Assembly: GCF_024749045.1 (NCBI RefSeq)
Contig: NZ_CP087184.1
Location: 6,386,001 to 6,450,000 of the forward strand
Direction of reading: 5' to 3'
Source: Pseudomonas sp. B21-028
GTDB lineage: Bacteria; Pseudomonadota; Gammaproteobacteria; Pseudomonadales; Pseudomonadaceae
Length of the DNA: 64,000 bases
Shown here one piece after another: positions 52,502-61,808 of this stretch. Position 1 is the first letter of the stretch. Each line of letters starts with the position of its first letter. A program made the translations under genes and the position numbers. The notes under the pieces were generated by a model. That model had not been told where the DNA came from, made no database searches, and saw only the letters and a program-made list of their open reading frames with translations.

Positions 52502-53152
52502 TCAGGCCAGCCAGTCCAGCGTGAGGATCAACCGGCGTTCGCCCGGGGCCAGCTCCGGCGAGCGATGAATCAGGCCGAAGCCTTCATTGCCCAGCCACTT
52601 CTCACCCTTGAGCAGCGCCACCTCGCCGCTGCAAAGCTGCTGGATCCTTTGCCGATCGCGGGGCTCGGCGTCAGGTTGAGCCAGCCACCGACGATCCATG
52701 GCGCCCTCCTCGAGCCATTCGCTGCCGGCACCGGCATACGTCGTGATCAACCGCACCGGCACATGATCCACATGAAAGCGCGGGCACATGGCCTTGTCCA
52801 ACGTCCGCAGGCGCAGGCCGACCCGCTTGGCGCCCAACAGGCAGGCGAAAGCGCTGACCAGCCAGGCGACATCGGCAACGAAGCCTTCGTAGCCGTGCAG
52901 GTCGCTGAAACCGGCGGCAAGCCCCTTCAGCTCAGGTTGAGTGTCCTCCTCAGGCATATCGAGCACCAGGGACTCAGCCAGCGGTTGATCCATCGAACGC
53001 ACCAACGCCGCAAAATCACTGATATGCGCCGGAAGCTGACGCTGCCAGACCGCCAGGTTGGTGTCGTCCTTCAGGATCTGCGTCAGGGTCCGCGGGGTAT
53101 CGCCCTGAACCTGCAGAACCTGGCGTTGCTGCTTCAGCGTAGGCGCCAGCAT
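52502..53152 (-). CDS. DUF1826 protein of the zinc-limitation locus
   Basis: A 216-residue soluble protein of the DUF1826 family, commonly found in Zur regulons next to COG0523 GTPases. Conserved features: KAMCPRFHVDHVPVRLITTYAG (about residue 120-142), with Cys and two His that could bind metal or Fe as in Fe/2-oxoglutarate-like folds, and LLKGEKWLGNEGFGLIHRSPEL. Its ATG overlaps the stop codon of the upstream GTPase gene, so it is in that operon. Function not established. Confidence 0.85.
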   Translation of the reverse strand: MLAPTLKQQRQVLQVQGDTPRTLTQILKDDTNLAVWQRQLPAHISDFAALVRSMDQPLAESLVLDMPEEDTQPELKGLAAGFSDLHGYEGFVADVAWLVSAFACLLGAKRVGLRLRTLDKAMCPRFHVDHVPVRLITTYAGAGSEWLEEGAMDRRWLAQPDAEPRDRQRIQQLCSGEVALLKGEKWLGNEGFGLIHRSPELAPGERRLILTLDWLA

Positions 53153-54360
53153 CAGGCCGCGACCTCGTCATGCCAGGAGCCGAAAGGGTCTGGCAGCAAG
53201 CGCCAACCCTCCATACCCAGGGCCATTTCCGCATCCGTGAGCAGGCATCCGTCCAGCTCTTCAGCGAGCTGATCGAAGTCGATGTTCTGCCCGATGAAGA
53301 CCAATTCCTGGCGGCAATCCCCAGTGCCGGGCAGCCAGTTCTTCATGATCGCTGCGGTGCTTTCCGCGTCCTGGGGCCATTGATTCTTGGGTACGAACCG
53401 CCACCAGCGCCCGGCAAAACCATGCCGCATCAACCCGCCTGCCTGGGACCAACTACCCGCCTCTTCGGGTTTGCTGGCCAGCCAGAAGAAGCCTTTGGAG
53501 CGCAGCAACTTGCCGTTGAGCCAAGGTCGTTCGATCAGGTCAAAGAAGCGCTGGGGGTGGAAAGGCCCGCGCGCCCGGTAGACAGTCGAAGCGATGCCGT
53601 ACTCCTCGGTTTCAGGCGAGTGCTCGCCGCGCAACTCTTGCAGCCAGCCGGGAGCTTGAGCTGCGCGCTCGAAATCAAAACGACCGGTGTCAAGGATTTC
53701 TCCCAGAGGCACCTGCCCCATGACCATGGGCATAATCTTCGCGTGAGCGTTTAGACGCTTGAGGATAGCCACCAGCTCTTCCCGTTCGTGGCGGCTGATC
53801 AGGTCGATCTTGCTGATCAGAATCACGTCGGCGAACTCGATCTGCTCGATCAGCAGATCCGTGATCGAGCGTTCATCTTCCTCCCCCAAGGTTTCGCCCC
53901 GTGATGCCAGGTTCTCGGCGGCCTGGAAATCCGGCAGGAAATTTACGCCGTCGACCACCGTGACCATGGTGTCGAGCCGTGCGACATCGGCCAGGCTGCG
54001 ACCTTCTTCATCGCGGAAGGTGAAGGTCTCAGCCACCGGCAAGGGTTCGGAGATCCCGGTGGACTCGATCAACAGGTAATCGAAGCGCCCCTCTCTGGCG
54101 AGTTGCCCGACTTCTTCCAGCAGATCTTCACGCAGCGTGCAGCAGATGCACCCGTTGCTCATCTCCACCAGCTTTTCTTCGGCGCGGTTCAGGCTGACAT
54201 CGCGCTGGATTTCGCTGCCATCGATATTGATTTCGCTCATATCGTTGACGATTACCGCGACACGCAGGTTGTCACGATTTCGCAGGACATGATTGAGCAA
54301 CGTGCTTTTACCGGCACCGAGGAACCCGGAGAGCACAGTTACGGGAAGACGATTGGGCAT
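53152..54360 (-). CDS. zigA: ZigA-type COG0523 GTPase (zinc metallochaperone)
   Basis: A 402-residue zinc-regulated GTPase. Walker [10 protein letters not shown] is at residues 12-20, the C-I-C-C zinc motif at 71-74 ([11 protein letters not shown]), SKIDL is the guanine-binding motif, and the C-terminal CobW_C domain contains the histidine-containing FDLIERPW and [12 protein letters not shown] segments. Such proteins hand zinc to client enzymes during starvation. GAGGA supports ATG 54360 ([14 protein letters not shown]). A Zur-box-like palindrome lies about 90 bp upstream and DUF1826 is co-transcribed. Confidence 0.9.
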   Translation of the reverse strand: MPNRLPVTVLSGFLGAGKSTLLNHVLRNRDNLRVAVIVNDMSEINIDGSEIQRDVSLNRAEEKLVEMSNGCICCTLREDLLEEVGQLAREGRFDYLLIESTGISEPLPVAETFTFRDEEGRSLADVARLDTMVTVVDGVNFLPDFQAAENLASRGETLGEEDERSITDLLIEQIEFADVILISKIDLISRHEREELVAILKRLNAHAKIMPMVMGQVPLGEILDTGRFDFERAAQAPGWLQELRGEHSPETEEYGIASTVYRARGPFHPQRFFDLIERPWLNGKLLRSKGFFWLASKPEEAGSWSQAGGLMRHGFAGRWWRFVPKNQWPQDAESTAAIMKNWLPGTGDCRQELVFIGQNIDFDQLAEELDGCLLTDAEMALGMEGWRLLPDPFGSWHDEVAA

Positions 54361-54447
54361 CAGGTATATCCTCATCGGGCGGCCGTGTTGGAAGGTGTGT
54401 TTTGCGGCACGTTGGGTCAGGCTGCCGTTCGGTCAAGACGGCTCAGA

Positions 54448-54469
54448 TTATGTTATAGTATAACGATAA
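54448..54469. promoter_or_regulatory. Zur box between zigA and the small exported protein
   Basis: TTATGTTATAGTATAACGATAA: core GTTATA-G-TATAAC (54452-54464) fits the Zur consensus GAAATGTTATANTATAACATTTC. It is placed to repress both divergent genes when zinc is sufficient. Confidence 0.85.
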
Positions 54470-54509
54470 ATGCTCGCTAGCTGAGAATTCAACTCTTTGA
54501 GAGTCATTG

Positions 54510-54899
54510 ATGCGCATTCTTTTGAAATTCATATGTGCTGGTCTGACGCTGTCAATCGCCATGGAGACGTCCGCCCAGGCCTCGCTATTGGCAAATTGCA
54601 CGCGTAGCGCGAACTTGCTGGCTTGTTCTGACGAACAAGGAAATGCCTATAGCGTCATGACGGCCGGAAATACGGTGTATCTGCGCGGTTTCGAGGTGAT
54701 GGGCAAGCGTCATTGGGCACAAACGACAAGCCGTTATGGGCAGTTGACCTTCTTCACTGGCTTGGCCTCCGACGGTGAAGCCTGGGTCGGCTACAGCCGA
54801 CGTGTCGGGTGGACGACGTTGAATCGCTTCTCCAGTTCGGGTGGTGCAGCCGGCAAATTTATCTGCGGGCGCGTGAATGGCTGCCAGGATTCACGCTGA
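54510..54899 (+). CDS. Small exported protein in the Zur locus
   Basis: A 129-residue protein with a signal peptide (MRILLKFICAGLTLSIAMETSAQA/SL). The mature part has five cysteines (ANCTRS, LLACSD, FICGRV, NGCQDS), suggesting disulfides, and alternating beta-strands with aromatic residues. I do not recognise the family. The start is ATG 54510 (a TTG precedes it). The Zur box about 40 bp upstream suggests induction by zinc starvation; a periplasmic zinc-related role is inference only. Confidence 0.7.
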   Translation: MRILLKFICAGLTLSIAMETSAQASLLANCTRSANLLACSDEQGNAYSVMTAGNTVYLRGFEVMGKRHWAQTTSRYGQLTFFTGLASDGEAWVGYSRRVGWTTLNRFSSSGGAAGKFICGRVNGCQDSR

Positions 54900-54964
54900 T
54901 GTTTCACGTGGAACGAACAAGAAGGAAAGCATGAAATTCTGTTCATGAAAAAGATCTGGTCGAA

Positions 54965-54988
54965 TTTATTGTTACACTATAACATTAA
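54965..54988. promoter_or_regulatory. Zur box upstream of folE2-znuCBA
   Basis: TTTATTGTTACACTATAACATTAA: core GTTACACTATAAC (54971-54983), one half slightly degenerate. It lies 26 bp before the folE2 start codon, overlapping the likely promoter. Confidence 0.85.
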
Positions 54989-55013
54989 ATTGACCCCATG
55001 ACGGATCTTGACC

Positions 55014-55910
55014 ATGAACGCGTTTACGCTTCCGGACATTGCTGCCCAAGCTTCGCGCCAAGCCTTGCCTCTCGACTGGGTAGGTATGTGCGGCGTCGTC
55101 TTGCCTGTGTTGATCGATGGTCAACCACTGAGCGCCACCGCTGATCTTGGCGTCAGTCTCGACGATGGCGAAGCTCGCGGCATCCATATGTCCCGCCTGT
55201 ACCTGGCACTGGAGATGCTCGAGCATTCACCACTGTCACCTTCGCTGCTGCAACGTGTCTTGCTGCAATTCCTCGACAGCCATGAGGGCCTCTCCCACGC
55301 CGCATCCCTGACCATTCATACCGAACTGCTGCTCAAACGCCCTGCCCTCGTCAGCCCGTTATCGGGCTGGAAACGCTATCCGGTGAGTATCGAAGCTCAG
55401 CTGAAAAACGCTGTGTTCCACGTGGAACTGAACGTCCAGATTCCTTATTCATCCACCTGTCCATGCTCGGCTGCCCTTGCCAGACAACTGATCCAGCAGC
55501 AATTCGTGGAGGACTTTGCCAATAAAGCCGTGGAGCACGGAGAAATTCTGGCCTGGCTGGGTTCCACAAAAGGCATTGTCGCCACACCCCACAGTCAACG
55601 CAGCGTCGCGTCCCTGAACGTTCGGTTGAACGCAGATATCCACCACTTGCCACTGTCGCTGTTCATCAATCAGGCTGAAGCAGCCTTGGGCACCGCGGTA
55701 CAAACCGCGGTCAAACGCGCCGATGAACAAGCATTCGCCCTCGCCAATGGCCAGAACCTGATGTTCTGCGAAGACGCCGCTCGACGATTGAGCCTGGCCT
55801 TGAGGCAGTCCCCCGACATCATCGCACTCAATGTGCGCGTCGTTCACGCAGAAAGCCTGCATGCCCATGACGCAGTGGCGCAAAGCCGCTGGACCCGGGA
55901 GGCAGCATGA
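55014..55910 (+). CDS. folE2: GTP cyclohydrolase FolE2 (type IB)
   Basis: A 298-residue COG1469 enzyme that makes 7,8-dihydroneopterin triphosphate for folate without needing zinc, so it replaces Zn-dependent FolE during starvation. Diagnostic segments: DLGVSLDDGEARGIHMSRLY, the STCPCSAALARQL block (about residues 148-160) with the active-site Cys, and GIVATPHSQRSVASL. The ATG at 55014 is in frame; a TTG at 55008 is alternative. It overlaps the next gene by 4 bp, making a folE2-znuCBA operon behind a Zur box. Confidence 0.93.
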   Translation: MNAFTLPDIAAQASRQALPLDWVGMCGVVLPVLIDGQPLSATADLGVSLDDGEARGIHMSRLYLALEMLEHSPLSPSLLQRVLLQFLDSHEGLSHAASLTIHTELLLKRPALVSPLSGWKRYPVSIEAQLKNAVFHVELNVQIPYSSTCPCSAALARQLIQQQFVEDFANKAVEHGEILAWLGSTKGIVATPHSQRSVASLNVRLNADIHHLPLSLFINQAEAALGTAVQTAVKRADEQAFALANGQNLMFCEDAARRLSLALRQSPDIIALNVRVVHAESLHAHDAVAQSRWTREAA

Positions 55911-56575
55911 TCAATTGCCAGGCTTTGCGCTGGGGCCCGCCCGGGCGCCCTCTGACACCCGAACTGAATCTGGAGCGCCCCACTGGCAGCCTGACAGCGA
56001 TCATCGGTGCCAATGGCTCGGGTAAAAGCAGCTTGCTGAAGGTCCTCGCTGGGCTGCAAAAACCTCTGTCCGGAAAGCTCACGCTGACAGTTCCTCGTCG
56101 GGGTGGCGTGTCCTTCCTGGCGCAGCAGCAACACCTGGATCGACAATTTCCCATCAGCCTGCAAGAGCTGGTGGCCGCTGGGGCTTGGGGCAGCCGACAA
56201 ACAGCGGCCCAGCGAAGCCAGCGACTCGGAACGGTATTGGAGAACTGGGCGTTGACGGGCCTGGAAAATCGTCCGCTCATGGCGTTGTCCGGAGGCGAAT
56301 TGCAACGTGCCCTGCTCGCTCGCCTGAGCCTGGCCGAAGCGCCATTGCTGTTACTCGATGAACCCCACGCGGCACTCGACGAAGAAGGCCAGACACTGTT
56401 GTGGAAACATATTCATGGCTGGCATGCCGAGGGTCGTACCCTGGTGGTGGTGTGTCATGACCTTGCCGCTGTACGCCGGCATATTCCCCACACTTTGTTG
56501 GTAAGCCACATGGGCTGCACATTGGGGCGCAGCGTCGATGTGATCGCCCAACAACCCCATATGAAGGTGGCTTGA
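55907..56575 (+). CDS. znuC: Zinc ABC transporter ATPase
   Basis: A 222-residue ABC ATPase: Walker A GANGSGKS (34-41), Q-loop FLAQQQ, signature LSGGELQRALLARL (about 125-138), Walker B LLLLDEPHAALD and H-loop CHD. The cytosolic motor of the metal importer. ATGA overlap with folE2, and its stop codon overlaps the permease start. It is shorter than typical ZnuC and lacks the extended C-terminal domain, as expected of second-copy (ZnuC2-like) or cluster-A metal ATPases. Confidence 0.88.
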   Translation: MINCQALRWGPPGRPLTPELNLERPTGSLTAIIGANGSGKSSLLKVLAGLQKPLSGKLTLTVPRRGGVSFLAQQQHLDRQFPISLQELVAAGAWGSRQTAAQRSQRLGTVLENWALTGLENRPLMALSGGELQRALLARLSLAEAPLLLLDEPHAALDEEGQTLLWKHIHGWHAEGRTLVVVCHDLAAVRRHIPHTLLVSHMGCTLGRSVDVIAQQPHMKVA

Positions 56576-57441
56576 TGCTCGCGGCCACCCACCTCTGGCA
56601 GCCCTTCCAGGAATTCGTCTTCATGCGCCGGGCTTTGCTGGGCGGCCTGGTACTGGCCTGCAGCACGGCACCGTTGGGGGTATTTCTGATCCTGCGCCGC
56701 ATGAGCCTGATCGGCGACGCCGTCGCCCATGGCATTCTGCCCGGTGCCGCGCTGGGCTTCTGGTTCGCCGGATTGAGCCTGCCAGCCTTGACGTTGGGAG
56801 GCCTCGGCGCGGGCCTGGGCATGGCCGGGCTCGCGGCTTGGGTGACGCGCCGAACCGGTCTGCGGGAAGACGCCAGCCTCGCGGCGATTTATCCCATCTC
56901 CCTGGCGGCCGGCGTGTTGATCCTCGGCATGGCCGGTAAACGTCTGGATCTGCTGCACCTGTTGTTCGGTTCGGCCTTGGCGGTGGACGGCCCGACACTC
57001 ACCGGCATGCTTTGGGTATCGGCGGCCAGCCTGATTGCCATGGCGCTGATCTACCGACCTTTGTTGCTCGACACCCTGGATCCGTTGTTCCTGCAAACCG
57101 TCAGCCGTCTCGGCCCGTTGGCCCACGGTGTGTTCCTGACCCTGGTGGTGTTGAACCTGGTGATCGGTTTCCAAGCGATTGGCGCTCTCATGGTGGTCGG
57201 TCTGATGATGTTGCCAGCCGCCTCCTCGCGGTTCTGGAGCCGCCGCTTGCCGGCCCTGATGGCCATCGCGGCGCTGCTCGGTTGCCTCTCGGTCTGGTTC
57301 GGCCTGTTGCTGTCCTTCTATTTCTCCCTGCCCAGCGGCCCGGCCATCGTGCTGGTTGCGGGAGTGTTGTATCTGTTGTCCGTGATATTCGGTCCGGTGC
57401 ACGGTCTGCTGCGCCGCCCGCCCTTGCTCACATCCCCATGA
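56575..57441 (+). CDS. znuB: Zinc ABC transporter permease
   Basis: A 288-residue metal ABC-3 family permease with eight to nine hydrophobic helices. FVFMRRALLGGLVLACSTAPLGVFLILRRMSLIGDAVAHGILPGAALGF is the standard N-terminal block including the coupling helix. It overlaps znuC by one base and is followed at once by the binding-protein gene. Confidence 0.9.
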   Translation: MLAATHLWQPFQEFVFMRRALLGGLVLACSTAPLGVFLILRRMSLIGDAVAHGILPGAALGFWFAGLSLPALTLGGLGAGLGMAGLAAWVTRRTGLREDASLAAIYPISLAAGVLILGMAGKRLDLLHLLFGSALAVDGPTLTGMLWVSAASLIAMALIYRPLLLDTLDPLFLQTVSRLGPLAHGVFLTLVVLNLVIGFQAIGALMVVGLMMLPAASSRFWSRRLPALMAIAALLGCLSVWFGLLLSFYFSLPSGPAIVLVAGVLYLLSVIFGPVHGLLRRPPLLTSP

Positions 57442-57452
57442 GGTGTTCCCCG

Positions 57453-58328
57453 ATGCGCGCTCTGCTCGTGCTGTTCAGTCTGATGCTGTCGATGTCCTTG
57501 TCCGCCGCCGAGAAACTTCAGGTGGTCACCAGCTTCAGCATTCTCGCCGACATGACCCGACAGGTCGGTGGCGAGCATATCCAGATCACCAACATGGTCG
57601 GGCCGGATGCCGACGCGCACACATACGAACCAACGCCGGACGATGCCAAGGCATTGCTCGCTGCAAAATTGATCATCAAGAATGGATTGGGCTTCGAGCC
57701 GTGGCTGGATCGCCTGGTCACCAGCACGGAAACCCACGCCCAAGTCATCAGCGCCAGTCGCGGCGTAATTCCGCGTTCGCTGGATGAAGACGGTGAGACC
57801 ATCCCCGACCCTCACGCCTGGCATAATCTGGCGAATGCCGAGCTGTATATAAATAATATCGCCAAGGCGCTGGAAGCCGCCGATCCGGCCAACAAAGCCG
57901 ACTATGAGCGCAACAGCCAAGCGTACCTGAAGAAGGTCTATGCGCTGCTCACAGATGCCAAGGCCAAGCTCGGCTCCCTGCCGCCTGGCAATCGCAAGAT
58001 CGTGACGTCTCACGATGCGTTCGGTTATCTGGGTCAGGCCTATGGCATCGACTTCATGGCGCCACAGGGGTTGTCCACCGAACGCGAACCGTCAGCCGCC
58101 GAAGTTGCAGCGCTGATTACCCAGATTCGCCAGGCACACGTCAAAGCGGTGTTCATGGAAAACATCAAGGACGCGCGCCTGCTCAAGCAGATCGCCGATG
58201 AAAGCGGCGCTCACATCGGCGGCACATTGTATTCCGATGCCCTCGCCGCCAGCGGTCCGGCCAGTACCTTCACCGGCCTGTTCGAATACAACCTCAATAC
58301 GCTGTACGACGCGCTGTCCAAACCGTAG
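57453..58328 (+). CDS. znuA: Metal ABC transporter substrate-binding protein (ZnuA-like)
   Basis: A 291-residue cluster A-I periplasmic metal-binding protein: signal peptide MRALLVLFSLMLSMSLSAA, then KLQVVTSFSILADMTRQVGGE. Likely metal ligands are the His in DADAHTYEPTPDD, the His in DPHAWHNL and the one in VTSHDAFGYLG, plus an acidic residue near GTLYSDAL. The His-rich loop of classical ZnuA is missing, so it resembles the Zn/Mn-type short form; zinc is favoured by the Zur box. GAGGT supports ATG 57453 over ATG 57438. Confidence 0.88.
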   Translation: MRALLVLFSLMLSMSLSAAEKLQVVTSFSILADMTRQVGGEHIQITNMVGPDADAHTYEPTPDDAKALLAAKLIIKNGLGFEPWLDRLVTSTETHAQVISASRGVIPRSLDEDGETIPDPHAWHNLANAELYINNIAKALEAADPANKADYERNSQAYLKKVYALLTDAKAKLGSLPPGNRKIVTSHDAFGYLGQAYGIDFMAPQGLSTEREPSAAEVAALITQIRQAHVKAVFMENIKDARLLKQIADESGAHIGGTLYSDALAASGPASTFTGLFEYNLNTLYDALSKP

Positions 58329-58352
58329 CCATCCGTTTCATCTGCGCAGCGG

Positions 58353-58874
58353 TCATGCTCTCGGCTTGACCGTTCCGCAATCCTGCCCCAACCACACGGC
58401 ACGGGTATCGAGGCTGCCATTCTGCTGGATGCCGGTGGCATTGAAGGTGCCATTGACCTTAGTGGTAAATTCCCGGTCGCTCTGGAATGTCGCGATTCCG
58501 TTGCCCTGGGCTTTAGGGCAACTGAAGCGAAACTTCCACTGATTGCCGGTCCGCTCGGTGATCTGCTGTTTGCATCCCGATTGCGGATCTTGCAGTGGGA
58601 TGTCATTGCTCTGGACCTGCGCCGGCGTCAGGCATACCCGGATCCCCTTCCCGCCCATGGTAATGCCCTGCTTTTCCAGCATCGCCCGTTGCTCTGGGGT
58701 GATCTGGTTCTGCAACTGGCCGAGAATAAGTTGCAGGTCTGGCAGGTTCTGGTTATCGACTTTCATATTGCTTGTAGTCAATTCCCACAAACCTGGCTGA
58801 AGCATCTGCGCCTGAGCCGCCACAGGAACTGATAAGCCAACCGCCAAGGCCCAACCCAGCAGACGAACATTCAT
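58353..58874 (-). CDS. DUF3617 family exported protein
   Basis: A 173-residue periplasmic protein with signal peptide [22 protein letters not shown]. The body begins [17 protein letters not shown], the typical DUF3617 start, and has four cysteines (RVCLTP, SGCKQQ, FSCPKA, QDCGTV) likely forming disulfides. Function unknown. TGGAG supports the ATG at 58874. It is convergent with znuA and divergent from the cardiolipin synthase gene. Confidence 0.88.
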   Translation of the reverse strand: MNVRLLGWALAVGLSVPVAAQAQMLQPGLWELTTSNMKVDNQNLPDLQLILGQLQNQITPEQRAMLEKQGITMGGKGIRVCLTPAQVQSNDIPLQDPQSGCKQQITERTGNQWKFRFSCPKAQGNGIATFQSDREFTTKVNGTFNATGIQQNGSLDTRAVWLGQDCGTVKPRA

Positions 58875-59013
58875 TGCAAGAACTCCAGAGGACAAGTGGC
58901 CGTTAGACGCCGCCCGCGGGCTTCGGTTCAGGCTCTGCGACAGTGAATTAAATAGCGACATTCGCCATGGAACATGGTCTGTTAGGCATTGGACTTCAGG
59001 AGCAAGGCTGCCC

Positions 59014-60453
59014 ATGGATTATTTTGGACCCCATGTTTTCGGTTACCTGATTGCGCTGCTTCATACCCTGGGTTCCATCGCCGCGGTGCATGCGGTGCTG
59101 ACGGTACGCACCGCTCAAGGTTCGATCGCCTGGGCCCTGTCACTGGTGTTTATTCCCTACCTGACGTTGATCCCTTACCTGGTGTTCGGTCGTAGCACCT
59201 TCGACGGCTACATCAAGGCGCGCCGCCAGGCCAACGAAGAGATGCGCAAGGCCGTGTCCGAGCTGAACTGGCGCCCATGGGTGGAAGAGGCCCTGACTGC
59301 CCGTGCATCCCAGGCCTACGCCTCGCTACGGGCCATGCCCAAACTGGGCCGAACGCCCTGCCTGGCGAACAACGAAGTGCGTCTGCTCATCAACGGTCAC
59401 GACACGTTCGAGGCCATTTTCCAGGCCATCGAAAACGCCCGGGAAGCTGTATTGATCCAGTTCTTCATCATTCATGACGACCGACTGGGTCAGCGCCTGC
59501 AAGCGTTACTCCTGAAGAAAGCCGCCGAAGGGGTTGCGGTGTATCTGTTGTATGACCGGATCGGCAGCCACTCCCTGCCCCATCGCTATGTCCAGGCATT
59601 GCGCGACGGAGGTATCCACGTCAAGGCGTTCGCTACCCGCAGTGGCTGGCTCAATCGCTTCCAGGTCAATTTTCGCAACCACCGCAAGATCGTTGCGGTG
59701 GACGGCGTATTGGGGTTCGTCGGTGGGCACAACGTGGGCGACGAATACATGGGGGAGATGCCGCCATTGTCCCCATGGCGCGACACCCATGTCGAAGTGC
59801 GCGGCCCCGTGGTGGCGAGTATGCAGGAATCATTTGCCGAAGACTGGTTCTGGGCCGCCCGTTCGCTGCCGCCCCTGATCCTGCCGGACACCTACCCCGA
59901 AGATGGCGTGCTCTGCCAGTTGCTGGCCAGCGGACCGGCCGATGCCCAGGAAACCTGCTCGCTTTTTTTTGTCGAAGCCATTCATGCGGCCAGCGAACGG
60001 GTCTGGATTACCACGCCCTACTTCATTCCTGACGAATCGGTATTCGCCGCGTTGCGCCTGGCGGTACTGCGCGGGGTTGACGTACGCATCCTCCTGCCCT
60101 CACGACCGGACCATAAGATCGTCTACGCCGCCTCCAGCCTGTACGCATTCGAAGCGGTGCGGGCCGGTGTCCGTGTCTTCCGCTATGAGCCCGGGTTCTT
60201 GCATCAGAAAGTGGTACTGATCGACCGGGAAATCAGCGCCATCGGCAGTGCGAACCTGGACAACCGTTCGTTCCGGTTGAATTTCGAAGTGATGCTACTG
60301 ACGGTGGATATTCCGTTCGCCACCGAGGTCGAGCAGATGCTTGAAAAAGATTTCGCTCAAGCCCACGAAATCGCCAAAGAGGAAAGCCGGGAAACCCACC
60401 GCCTGCAGAAGGTCGGCATGCGGATCGCCCGGCTTATTTCGCCGATACTTTAA
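59014..60453 (+). CDS. cls: Cardiolipin synthase
   Basis: A 479-residue phospholipase-D-type enzyme joining two phosphatidylglycerols to cardiolipin and glycerol. Two N-terminal membrane helices (residues 4-60) are followed by two HKD motifs: [10 protein letters not shown] (about 224-233) and HQKVVLIDR with SANLDNRSF (about 399-425). AGGAG precedes the ATG. Its stop codon overlaps that of the convergent methyltransferase gene (60450-60453). Confidence 0.95.
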   Translation: MDYFGPHVFGYLIALLHTLGSIAAVHAVLTVRTAQGSIAWALSLVFIPYLTLIPYLVFGRSTFDGYIKARRQANEEMRKAVSELNWRPWVEEALTARASQAYASLRAMPKLGRTPCLANNEVRLLINGHDTFEAIFQAIENAREAVLIQFFIIHDDRLGQRLQALLLKKAAEGVAVYLLYDRIGSHSLPHRYVQALRDGGIHVKAFATRSGWLNRFQVNFRNHRKIVAVDGVLGFVGGHNVGDEYMGEMPPLSPWRDTHVEVRGPVVASMQESFAEDWFWAARSLPPLILPDTYPEDGVLCQLLASGPADAQETCSLFFVEAIHAASERVWITTPYFIPDESVFAALRLAVLRGVDVRILLPSRPDHKIVYAASSLYAFEAVRAGVRVFRYEPGFLHQKVVLIDREISAIGSANLDNRSFRLNFEVMLLTVDIPFATEVEQMLEKDFAQAHEIAKEESRETHRLQKVGMRIARLISPIL

Positions 60454-61637
60454 GGTGTGTAGATATCGTCACGGGTCCAGGGCAAATCATGGCTGCCATC
60501 GGCGTAAGCCTTCACCGCCAGGATCTGATGCAGATTGATCCAGCCCTTGGCGAACGCATAGGCGCATCCGGCCAGGTACAGTCGCCAGATTCGTAGCGCC
60601 TGCTCCGGCACCTCTTTCGACGCGGCTTCCAGATTGTCTTCGAGCCGTTCACTCCAGTGATCCAGGGTCCGCGCGTAGTGCAAGCGCAAGCTCTCCACAT
60701 CGACAATTTCCAACCCGGCCTCGCTGATCTGGGCTGAAATCATCGACAGGTGCGGCAGCTCGCCATTGGGGAACACATACTTCTCGATGAAGTCCCCGGC
60801 GCCACGGCCCACCGGACGGCCATCGGTATGTTTGGCCGTGATGCCATGGTTCATCACCAGCCCACCCTCGCGGACCGCGCCAAACAACGTCTTGCAGTAT
60901 TGCTCCAGATTGGCGTGACCCACATGTTCGAACATGCCGACGCTGACCACCTTGTCGAAGCGGCCATCCTGCGGGAGGTCCCGGTAGTCCAGCAACTGCA
61001 GCTCCACCCGGTCCTCCAGGCCCTCCGTTTTGACCCGCTCCCGGGCCAGGGCCAGCTGCGCCGTGCTCAAGGTGATACCGAACACCTTGACGCCGAATTC
61101 CCGCGCCGCGTAACGCGCCAACCCACCCCATCCGCAGCCGACATCCAGCAGGTACTCACCGGGTTGCAGGCGCAGTTTTCGGCACAGGTGGCGGAACTTG
61201 GCTTGTTGGGCCTGCTCGATGGTTTCGCTGCCCGTCTCGAAATAGGCGCAGGAATAAGCCATGTCGCTGTCGAGCCACAACTGATAGAACGCGTTGGAAA
61301 GGTCGTAGTGATAAGAGATCGCCTTGGCGTCGGTTTCCTTGTCGTGGGCTGAACGTACCGGCAGGCTGTCGTCCTCCGCGTCCACCAGTGCCTGACTCCA
61401 TTCATCGCAGACCCGGATCACTTCGCTGATCGAGCCTTCGAGCTCAAGCTTGCCTTCTACAAACGCCGCACCCAGTGCATCCAGGCTGGGATGGGTAAGT
61501 TTCGCGACCATCTGTGGGTCCTTGACCACGATCGTGACGCTGGGATCGGCACCCAGCGTGAATTCATGGCCGTCCCAGAGCCGCAGCCGAAGCGGCAGTT
61601 GCAGATTCTGTAAGGCCGGTGGAAGTTGCGCGAGCAT
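60450..61637 (-). CDS. Cyclopropane-fatty-acyl-phospholipid synthase-like methyltransferase
   Basis: A 395-residue SAM-dependent enzyme of the CFA-synthase family, predicted to add a methylene across the double bond of membrane phospholipid chains. The N-terminal helical/SCP-like domain (about 1-110) is followed by the Rossmann domain with the SAM motif [20 protein letters not shown] (about residue 165), and [21 protein letters not shown]. The catalytic Glu/His region EHVGH is intact. It may be a CFA paralogue rather than the main Cfa. It partners functionally with the adjacent cardiolipin gene in membrane lipid remodelling. Confidence 0.88.
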   Translation of the reverse strand: MLAQLPPALQNLQLPLRLRLWDGHEFTLGADPSVTIVVKDPQMVAKLTHPSLDALGAAFVEGKLELEGSISEVIRVCDEWSQALVDAEDDSLPVRSAHDKETDAKAISYHYDLSNAFYQLWLDSDMAYSCAYFETGSETIEQAQQAKFRHLCRKLRLQPGEYLLDVGCGWGGLARYAAREFGVKVFGITLSTAQLALARERVKTEGLEDRVELQLLDYRDLPQDGRFDKVVSVGMFEHVGHANLEQYCKTLFGAVREGGLVMNHGITAKHTDGRPVGRGAGDFIEKYVFPNGELPHLSMISAQISEAGLEIVDVESLRLHYARTLDHWSERLEDNLEAASKEVPEQALRIWRLYLAGCAYAFAKGWINLHQILAVKAYADGSHDLPWTRDDIYTP

Positions 61638-61808
61638 GAAATATCCCCCCTTGTTTCAGACGTCTGAAATGAGGGTAGACCATCGTAGAAAAATAGCAGG
61701 CTATCGAGTTTATAGCCTTCTTCTATTGTCGCCCGGAATCGCTCCTTGAGCCGGAACTGCCAACTGTTAACCCTCTTCACCATGGACTGCCAGAGCCACG
61801 CACAAGTT

